From Cristatella mucedo (lineage: Eukaryota > Bryozoa > Phylactolaemata > Cristatellidae), in NCBI GenBank assembly GCA_009760855.2, contig WPIO01000003.1, positions 5,388,501 through 5,452,500 of the forward strand: a DNA stretch of 64,000 nucleotides, read 5' to 3'. Every line of letters starts with the position of its first letter. The stretch's first letter is position 1. Under the pieces are notes generated by a model. That model was not told the DNA's origin, ran no database searches, and was given only the letters and a program-made list of their open reading frames with translations. The position numbers and the translations under genes were made by a program. Of the stretch, positions 55,020 through 64,000 are shown piece after piece.

Positions 55020-55360
55020 CTTGCAGGTGCCGGGCGTGGTTCTCTGGCTCAAGCTTGCTTGTAGAAACTTTGTTCGCGCGCACACCCTTTCGGGTTTATG
55101 GCATGCCAGCTGACTCACTCTTGCAGGTGCAGTGAGTGCTCACTGGCTAAAGCTTAAAGGTACGTTGATTGCTCGCTGGTTTAAGCTGGCTTAAAGGTCT
55201 ATAAATTGCTCACTGGCTCAAATTTGCAGCTGCCCTTTCTCTAGCTCAACCTTGCAAGGATGATGAGTGCTTGCTGGTTAAAGCTTGCAGGTGCAACAAA
55301 TGCTCACTGGCTCTATCTTACTGGTGTATAGAGTGCTCTTTGACTCAAATTTGCAAAGGC
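55020..55360. repeat. Degenerate 33-bp minisatellite
   Basis: At least six units of 33 bases, from 55120 on, each approximating CTTGCAGGTG-x-GAGTGCTC then ACTGGCTAAAG; one unit is 28 bases and one has four extra bases. A further unit lies at 55020-55052, separated by a non-repeat insert. Located about 2.3 kb upstream of the gene's ATG. Confidence 0.75.
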
Positions 55361-55844
55361 CAGGAATTTTTTCTGTATTTCGAGACCGCTCTTTTTCCAG
55401 GTTCGTGGTGGCAAGGACGGCCAGGATCGATCGTTGACTCACTATAACTGTCACCAGACAATTCAACGACGTCAAGGTTTTGTCAACGTGAGATACCTGT
55501 GTGTGCTTGAAGAAGATTTTCCAGTAGCCAACCATGTGCCTTATTTTACTTTTCCTGAGGAAGTTTTACATGCGTACATACCTAACCTGCTAGTAATTGA
55601 TTTGCATCAATAAATATCATGGCGCTTTTGCTACATATATCAGGGCATAGAGCACAGAAACCCACAAAGAAAAGTGCACTTTACCTTGTCTATCAATAAC
55701 TGATAGTCATGGACTACACTTATACATTGGGCCTGCAACATCTCTACGCTGCATCGCTTCCAAATCAAACGGCCATGAAATAAAGGGCAAGTTTGTGACA
55801 CATAAACTTGTAGTCGGGATTCAAGCGAGATCATTCAACTAAAA

Positions 55845-56230
55845 CTGTGCTTTTATGTGCAACCAATGACATCTTTGCAGTAAGGATGACCGGAATCTCA
55901 CTTTCCCTAGTCTCGGTGGATCAATCGGCTGCTTTTAACACTATCGATCACGATTTCCTACTTGAGCAATTGAGCACAACGATCGGTCCAGCATATGAGG
56001 CACTGGCGTGGTTCAAATCTTATTCGCTCGTGCGGGTTCAATCCGTGTAATTTGGGAGTCAGGTAGCATTTATGAGACCAGTCACCAGTGTGTGATCCTA
56101 TAAGAGTGTATCCCACGGTCTTTTCGGTTCTCCATTTTTATCGAACTTCTGGGGAAATAAATAAAGGCCCACAGAATCGGCTATCACTGTATGCTGGCGA
56201 TACTCAGCTTCATCCACCGTTTAAACCTAA
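55845..56230 (+). mobile_element. LINE family B RT fragment
   Basis: ISLSLVSVDQSAAFNTIDHD then LEQLSTTIGPAYEALAWFKS corresponds to the RT block 35120-35250. Degrades after 56050 but the text AAGGCCCACAGAATCGGCTA and a decayed YAxD region up to about 56210 still match. Upstream flank of the gene. Confidence 0.75.
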
Positions 56231-58129
56231 TAACTAAATTACATGTCTCAAATTCACTTAGAATTGCACTTCGTTAGCGTTATGTTGAGAAAAGGACCAG
56301 TTAAAAAAAGGATTTTCACGTTAATATTCTGAGGTGATTTTAATTGAAACTTATAACGTGCGAAATTAGGAATAAATAATAAAAAGTCTTATTTCTAATG
56401 CGATCTTTCCAAACTCAATAAGTTTTGGTCAGCAGGAACACTAACCTCTGGACAACGCCTGTAATTTTGAAGAATGCTATTTTTCGCATGGGCCAGACTC
56501 CTGCTCGACGGCAGCTAATTATGGTGATAATTGTGTCGAGCTTATTCGCTGGCATTCTGCGAATTTTTGAGGCGGTAAACATAGGAAGACTCGCGGACTA
56601 GGTAAAAAATTGTGATTTCTTGGATAATGGAAATTTTTCTTTTTCACGAAGAGACGGCTGTACTGTAACTATTCCATGCGTTCATTTACCCTAATCCTCT
56701 AATCTCTGCATTGGTGTAGTAATTTTAAGAAGATCCCAGCCATTACTCTGATGCCGACCTATCTTCCTCAAGGCAAACTTCACGGCTGCCTTCCGCAGTA
56801 ATCAGGCAATCCCATTCGATACTGCAATAAACCGCTGTTTAGGTTAACCTTCGCTCCCGGTGCTTGTTTATTGCTCTTCCCTTCGGTACACTTCCTCATG
56901 GCCCATCATTGAGATTGGCTGACACTGATAAGGCGCTCGCTGCCAGGACTTGATTTACTGAACCACTACGTGCATTTTTATATTGGCTTGTAAGGCACTC
57001 CGCTATAAGAAGCAATCCTGTTTATTTTCAACTCAGAATATTATCTTGAAGACAGTTGGTAGGCCCTAGCGAAATCAAATTCTGTGCTATGCCATTTTAG
57101 TGCACGTATTTAAATCCATAATTGTTTGACACGTAAGAAATACTAGTGTAATTTTATTGAGCAATGAAATCTCAAGAACTGACTAGGCTTGTTAACATGC
57201 TAAGATCATGCAATATTATTGACAGTAAATTTATCTCTAATTTTTTTGTGATAAAAAATTCTATTTTGCGTAGATAAAATTTTACGGACTGCACCATAAT
57301 GCTAGAAATCTCTCGCTATCTAATGAATCCAGGTGGCTTTTTGAAGCTATTGAAGCTAGTGTTCTTGTGAGGAAATGAGTCTAGAACAGCGGCTCCCAAG
57401 CTTTTCAGCCTTGTATTCTTTCAGAAAACCTCACTAACACGCTACCAAAACTACTAATCAGCACCCATAATACTGGCCGCAACGAAAAACTAGATAAAAT
57501 CACACATTACCAAATATATATGAATCTTAGATAGTAGAAATGCATTGGATAGCTCCAGGCTCTTTGAAAGTTATTATTTATCCCAGCAAGAGATGGACTA
57601 ACATCGACCTTTGAGATCTCTGGCCTCAACCTGATTGCTCAAAGAGGGTGATGCGTTTACTAACCATTTTTAAACCTTGAACAATCATGTTAGCCAATAG
57701 TCATACAGTGACACTTAAATATATATACGTGAGCATTGCAATCTTCGTGGGCATAATGAACAAAAAAATACTTCATATTTTAAAAGCATAATGAATAAAA
57801 AAAACTTTCACATTTTCAAGTACTCTGAGAGAACGTAGTGAGTTGAGTGGGCATGTGATAGTAAAAGAAGCTTTTGTGAACTTCTGTCTATCCAGAAAAG
57901 ATCTACTTTGGGCATGCGTAGTTACGCAAATCACTAATGCTACAGTTGCCTTGATTTTCGCTGCCATAAAAGCATATTTTTTCTATTAATTCCACTGATA
58001 TGCTTTCATTGTGTACATGTCTCAAAACCATGACACAACTGTCAGATTAAGAGATTTTTGCTTAAGATATTGCTCGTGCAATTAGTTAGTGTCAGTCCAT
58101 AAGAAAGCAACAATATACCCGGTAAACTT

Positions 58130-59610
58130 GGGCGACTTCCACCGATTCTCCCTACAGCCGTTCCTATCAAAGATTCTGGAACGATTAGTATCAGATAGGT
58201 TATGAAATATATAACCTGACTACCTGGTTTGATAGCCTCTCATCTAAATAGTGGCAGAATATCCTTAAACGTTTATCACCAGAGCTTGCAGTTGGCAATA
58301 AAGGTTCACCCACTTTGGAGTTCGAACCCGTGAACTCGGTTGTGAAAAGCGAGTGCCGTAACTTCTTGGCTAACATGACCCTTTTTAATTCTTACATCCA
58401 AACGCGCCGAACGCTGATTGTCCCATTCAGGCTTTACAGAAAATCACTCCGAAGACTTGGCACTGCTCCACGTGTGAAATTATCTCCTCGATAATACTGA
58501 CTTCAGTAGAGTCTCTGCATTCTCTACAGGATCTTTCGCCAGCATTTGATGCATGTTGATCGCGGAGTTCTTCTTGAGCACCTCTTACCTCGCCTGGGCA
58601 TCTCTGGCACTGCACTGCACTGCTATAGTTAAGGTTCTCTCTGAATGGGAAATCAGTTGGAGATGTCAGAGTATCGAGATTTAACGTCCAACAGTCATCG
58701 AAAGAGGCTGAAAATTATATACTCCTGATATCTGTGTTTAGCCGACTTCTTACTCTTTCCAATTAAATCACAGTCTAGGTTTTCATGGTTATGCAGCCGG
58801 ACGCCGATGTACCTGTGATTTTAGTATCAATTCCTTTGCAAGGCAGAGTGTTGACATTCGCACTTGAATGACAGATAACTTTCTCAAACTAAAAGACTGA
58901 TAAGGCGCTCGCTATAAAACCAACTTAGTATACATTGGCAAACCCAATGTGATTGAGAAACTGTAAACCTATAACTTAAAATGTGCTCAGCCAGAATAGC
59001 TTCTGTTGCATCTGCACTAAATACGGGCCTTCCGTTACTAAAATACCTTCCAGACGACAACCACGTCAGCTTCACTATCTCTTCTACCTACTTTCGGCTA
59101 CGTAGCAGAGCAAACTTGGGCCTATTCAGGTAAAGATTCTACATCTAAGATAGTCCAAACATTCTAGACTTCTCGTCTTAACTTTTGGAACTCATTACTT
59201 GGAGTTCTTTATGCGCATGCAATAATGCTCTGAAATTGGTGCACAACTCTGCTGATTGCATGTCGTGATTGCAGCAATTTTACCATTTCAGCACTTCTCG
59301 TGGACCAGCACTATCTATTCATCTGGCAGCTTATCGACTTAAAGGTTTTATCTCTCACTTTTAGGTCCCTTCAGTGGCTTACTCCGGCCAATTTATTCGA
59401 ACTACTTTGCAATCAAGACAGGTACTGAGACATGTACGTTCTTCTTACTCAAGCCGTTTGGCATGCTTCTAAGCAGCCACAAATCCTTTCACATGCTCCC
59501 AAAGTCTTCAACTGAACACCTGCTGTCGTAATGGCGTCCTGCAATTTGGTGGCATTTAAAAAGTAGCTAGAAAAACACTTGTTTCGAACAGCAGTCGCTA
59601 TGTCCGGGTG
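58130..59610 (+). mobile_element. LINE family C with an inserted SINE
   Basis: Begins with an RT start ([18 protein letters not shown] at about 58141-58195), is interrupted by a SINE at 58278-58384, continues with LEHLLPRLGISGTAL (58575 on), and ends with AYRLKVLSLTF and a SLQWLTPANLFELL-like C-terminal segment near 59330-59410. Fully decayed. Upstream flank of the gene. Confidence 0.7.
58278..58384 (-). mobile_element. SINE family S1, 5' part
   Basis: Minus strand shows the tRNA-like head (B box GGGTTCGAACTCC) and the first hairpins in mutated form; the 3' third is missing. Inserted into a LINE of family C. Confidence 0.65.
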
Positions 59611-61179
59611 ATCGGATGATCGTCCTTGGTATCTCTATGCACGCTGAATGTGTGCATTAGATCACTAAGCCACTTGCATTGTTTCTAAACAGCTTATCCA
59701 AAGTTCCCCTAACAATATTTAACTATCCTTGGGATTTATACAAATGTAACATTATTTTTATTTTCACTAAGATAATCAAAAAAACTCTAAAACGCTACAA
59801 GTTGTTTTGCATTCAGTGAGAATATTTATAACAACTTTCACTCTCCTTGCCTTGTGTCTAATATTCAATAAGCAAGCCTCAAAATTGCACTAATCAAATA
59901 ATTCAATTCAAAAACCTCGATGTGGTTGTTTAGCACAATAAAGTGACATCACTTTCTCGTTGTCTTTTTAAAGTGACCTAAATTTGGCCAATACGTCGTC
60001 TATTACCCTTGTGCTAACATGGATCCGATTTCCTAGTTAATCTTTAAATTCATGTTTATATGGAAATAAATATAAACATATAAACATATAATGGCATCAT
60101 AATAATAGGTCATTTCCATAGCGCTCTAACTTAACTTAATCTGTATCCCCTCTTTAACTTCATGCAAGAGAGCGTCCACCCTAGTTAGTTTGCCTGCAAG
60201 CTAGTTTCATGCACAGTGTCAGGCTTGCAAAGACAGATAGGTATCATGCTTAGCCCAGCGTGCTGAAGAAATCATTAAGACATCCGTGGCCACCGGGTTT
60301 TAGGATATATTGCTGGTGACGCGCTTTTTATTATGCATAGGTACGCACAGAAAACTCTCCGGGACAAAAACGACAAGTTTAGTGTCACTTAGGGAAGGCT
60401 GACTTGAGCAGATGCGTCTTGAGCATAGATAAAACTAAACTAAAACAAATCAGTCTAGTCAGAATTGAACTATTTTAGCTCATTTCATTCTTTTTTAATT
60501 CTAATCTAATTTGGTTTTAACTGGCTTCAAGTTTGGGCCCGATTAAGCCGAGCGCAGACTTGCATGAATCGGACTAATCACGTAGCTTACATGAATACGG
60601 AAGCTGTCGGAAAATAACTTCCGGCTCCTAACCACACAATGGCTTCAAAGAATTGGCAGTCATAGTTCTTGGAAGTTAATTGTGTGCTCACCTCTTTAAG
60701 ATAAAGTGCAGCATTATGAGCTTATAATTAAGTCACCTGGTATGCAAATGGGCTCTAACCATTCCAGTTTATACGGGAAGAGCCTGTCTGAGCAGGTGCA
60801 GTTTTGCCTATTGTCTACCGGTCGGTGGGCCATTACCTGAAGTAAGCAGCAGCTATTCTTTTTTAAGTCACCTACGTAATTTCTGCAATATGCAGGCAAT
60901 ATTCTTTGCGCTTTCGCGAATTCGATGTTGCTGACCGTTCTACCTGCTGCATTTTGGTTGCACCATTCTTACCATCTACCGTTGCAGAGCATAATGTAAA
61001 ATTTGACATTGTTGTGCGGCTACCTGAACCAGCGAGTGCTCGGTGGTTTTGAAAGAAAGCGCAGCTTTTTACATCTCTTAACAATAGCAATAATCCTCCT
61101 ATGCTCATTTTTTATTCGCGTGATAGGATTTCACGCTTTTCCCAAAACATTCTTGTCACCTGATATACTAGTGTACAGT

Positions 61180-61181
<2 letters not shown>

Positions 61182-61212
<31 letters not shown>
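61182..61212. repeat. (AT)n microsatellite
   Basis: About fifteen AT units; a 168-codon plus-strand frame crosses it but has no family features. Confidence 0.95.
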
Positions 61213-61214
<2 letters not shown>

Positions 61215-63545
61215 TAATTTTTATTTTTTGATACCACGAGACTGGTTTCTTCAGCGAGGCTTATCTACTCGTCTAATGATACCTTACAGGAACTCCGGTT
61301 TGGCTGGCAGTACTCGCCTGTCCATAATTGCTGACCACAGCAGCAGGATCCGTGATGCAAAAGGTGCCACTGGGGCAAGATGGCCACTTCAAGTGCGCTT
61401 CAAAAATACTTTCAGCATGCCACTGTTTCGTGTGATGCACTTTCTGTTACTCAAGCATGTGAACTATTGGTTAATCTTTAACAATGCGGTATCATGTAGC
61501 GAGGCCTAGCCGCCAAAGAGGCTATTGATTCCTAAACCTAAGCTGCAGTAATATCAAATAATATCTTCTCAAAAAGCTACAAGTCAAATTATATTTTTTT
61601 CATAGGCAATATACCTGGTTAAAATAAATTGTGTAGCCCATTTATTATTTCAATTGTTTTTCCTCCACAGACGGCATATGTTGATTTATTCAAAAATATT
61701 GTGAACACCAAAATCATATAAGGTTTGGCACATTCCATTGGACAGAAAAAAAACTTGAACTGCATCAAGCTTCTTAAACTGAATCTTTTGATGCTATAAC
61801 AGCTGTCACCACGATACGGTGGACATACTGTTTCAAATAAATTAAGCCAGTACGCTCGAATAAATAAAGCTTAGCTTCGTCCTATCGAAATCCAATCAAA
61901 TGGCTCCAACGTGTAGACTTGTGATTAGCCCGCGGATATTATTGACCGTTTTTCATTCTCTTCTATTGGTGATACTGCACACAATTCCTTATATTCAGGT
62001 AAGTATCAGGATGTTCTATACGCTAGTGTTTTATTTCCTTTGACGGACACTCGCATTCTTAAAGACTTAACGTTCAACTTTAGGTTCTTAAAGTTGAACT
62101 TGTGGCTCAGCGATCTAGTGATCGCCTGTGCTATGGCTAGTTCAGTTGCGCTCCCTCGATGTAAGGATTCACCCAGCTCAAACAGCCGGCCGGCCAGATG
62201 GATATAAGCTAAAAGTACACCTACATAGCACCTTGGTCGACGTAACGAGAGCTCTTGCTCTGATTTTTAGATATTTCTGCTCGTAGCGAAGACGGGTGGT
62301 TTTCACGACAATGGCGTGAGCAACTGGGGACTAAAATGGGCAAGTTGATCTACGGCAGCTTATCTATTGCTGGCAGTGTAAATGCATCCTAAATAAGCGT
62401 AACGTACTTATTGAACGTAAAATACCTTCTCTGTTCTAAATAAACAAAGTTTTTAGCTCCTTTCATTTTACGTATGGCTCCAATTGTGTTACCCTTCAAA
62501 CGTCAGGCGGTGCTTGTTAAAGGTAGAGAAATGCTGGTGGAATAGCAGCGCAGTCTCTTATTTCGGATTGGTAACTGCATAATCAATGCCGCCCCATACA
62601 GAGCCGCCATATTAAGCCGGCTTCCTGGGTCCAGTTTATAGCCAAGTATGCGCACGCATGCAGTTACCATCTTGGATCACCTTAATTATGAGCTCACGTG
62701 CTGCCACGCCGTGTAGGCTGAGCGACTATTGTTTCTTCGCCCGGCACGCATGCATAATGCGATGAAATTATAATCGAGTCACAAAAATGTAGAACAAAGT
62801 TATAGCTAAAACTAAGCCAGCGCTAAATCGACCAGTGACAGAGGCGGGTTCGGCGAAGTGTAGTACGACTCGGTGCTGACCCTTCCTTTCGAAGAAAACC
62901 TGGCTTTCAATGTAGCCGCACTACTGCTCTACACTTATATGACTCGTACTCACATGTGAGTAGATAAATTACTTGCATGAGCAGAACAATAAACTGCAGC
63001 GATATAGCCTAACTATATTTGAGCTCTATCAGCCACATTAGCATAGGGGGATATATTGGGCGTAGAATACATTTTGGGATGACGCCATGCTTTTGCAATA
63101 ATCGCTTGTGTGAGCCTCGTGCTCCAAACGAAGCTGTGTTCATGAGTATAGCTGATTAAGGTGGCCTAAACCCGGTGGCACGACTGAGCATTTCGGAATT
63201 TTCCATGGGTGTTTCTCATTCTGACGATGCACTAAACGAAAATTCTCTCATTCTCTTTATCTGCTCGAATATTTTCGCTATCTCATACAGCTAAGGACTC
63301 GTCAGTGCTGCACGTGCTGCCGAGGCAGGTGCTGCCACTGGCGTTGCCGCATCGAGTCAGATGTTGTGTGTGTGAGTGCATTTCTGAACCCATATAGAAA
63401 TGAAGATGATCAATTTATTTTCTAAAAGTAGGTGGCTTTCATGTCTTCACCTCTGCAAACTTGTTCTTAAAGCATAGAGCTATGACAACGCAACGACTTA
63501 CCATCAGGCAGACCGGCGCTAAGGCAGACTGCTAAAGTTAAAGGC

Positions 63546-63695
63546 TAGCTGATTTAACAGCCTCTTTTGTATATCAGATGAAGACCCTTGCCGGCTGCCA
63601 CTTTCACTTGCAGTTGCAAACTAAGGATTGCCTACTGCAGGATTCGAACCCTGGTCATGTGCGAACATCTTGCACCTTGGCTAAGACCTGGGTCC
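63546..63695 (-). mobile_element. SINE family S1
   Basis: Minus strand: B box GGGTTCGAATCC and the S1 3' end (AAAAGAGGCTGTTAAATCAG). Middle hairpins mutated. Upstream flank. Confidence 0.7.
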
Positions 63696-64000
63696 TAGTT
63701 TCAAACCGATGGAACGTGCAAATGACAATATCCAAAGACTGGCTCGGGAAGATACATTCCTACCCGGTTGAACGACGTCTGCACAAGCAACCCACTTATA
63801 TAAATAACCATTTTGTGAGTAAGCTTATCAAAAACATTAGCTGTTGAAAGCCATGAGTGACACATTTTAAACTGTTACTAGATAGGTCAGCACTAATAAG
63901 CTGCTAACCTTAAAAATTAATAAAAGTCTAACGATGGCATTAAATGATTATCTGACTGCCTCCGATTTGCTTAGAAGATGTGATAAAAACTCCTTCAATG

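Larger units (their letters stand above)
59615..64000. other. Distal flank, no gene supported
   Basis: Contains the (AT)n at 61182 and an S1 SINE at 63546. Some short minus-strand segments have splice-like edges and cysteines (60737-60836, 60973-61023), but their phases do not chain, so they are not called. Confidence 0.4.

Noticed and set aside
60737-61398. Short minus-strand segments with splice-like edges and cysteines (60737-60836, 60973-61023, and one near 61283-61380 with donor GTAAGG)
   Set aside because: The only open phases are 0-1, 1-1 and uncertain; they do not chain, and no domain motif is recognisable. Splice-like edges occur by chance in this much intron sequence.
61003-61509. 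Plus-strand 168-codon open frame
   Set aside because: It runs through an (AT)n microsatellite and has no family features; typical chance frame.

Overview
This is eukaryotic, intron-rich animal DNA, roughly 60% AT. It holds no bacterial genes, no rRNA and no convincing functional tRNA. The only host gene I can support lies on the minus strand and fills most of the window. Its first exon starts at 52779, and I can follow 18 exons down to 1258, after which it runs off the left edge. All 18 splice junctions join in a consistent reading phase, and the codons rebuilt across junctions complete known domain motifs. The 1,272 codons recovered encode a secreted or membrane-tethered, cysteine-rich, mosaic extracellular protein. 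In order: signal peptide, VWD, C8, TIL, EGF-like, GCC2/GCC3 (ephrin-receptor-like) cysteine-rich module, NIDO, AMOP, a second VWD carrying a GDPH site, a beta-sandwich (cadherin/HYR-like) module, then EGF. The first half looks like vWF, zonadhesin, tectorin or IgGFc-binding protein. The second half looks like MUC4, SUSD2 or the invertebrate NIDO-AMOP-VWD mucin-like proteins. The fusion of the two is the most notable thing here.

Layout. 1-1257: 3' side of the gene (intron) with an L2/CR1-like LINE fragment. 1258-6486: exons 18-15 (EGF, beta-sandwich module, end of VWD2). 9179-11069: exons 14-13 (start of VWD2). 11070-16670: a large intron with a candidate solo LTR and a decayed hAT (ZMYM1-like) transposase split by a SINE. 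16671-22038: exons 12-8 (AMOP and most of NIDO). 27769-33686: exons 7-4 (start of NIDO, GCC2/3, EGF, TIL) with several microsatellites. 37314-38083: exons 3-2 (C8 and second half of VWD1). 38084-52458: a 14.4-kb first intron full of LINEs, SINEs and a MITE. 52459-52779: exon 1. 52780-64000: upstream flank with LINE remnants, a 33-bp minisatellite and no gene I can defend.

The mobile-element landscape is informative. There are at least three kinds of non-LTR retrotransposon remnant of the L2/CR1 type. One ends in a hairpin plus (TTA)n, one in (ATTAC)n. Two tRNA-derived SINE families are present. One has a body of three successive short hairpins with paired changes between copies. The other ends in the same hairpin tail as the first LINE, which suggests that LINE mobilises it. 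Two further dispersed repeats occur as divergent pairs and are unclassified.

The species cannot be fixed from the sequence. The domain repertoire and the L2/CR1-type LINEs fit an aquatic invertebrate animal; that is inference. Domain names were assigned by eye from conserved motifs; no profile search was run.
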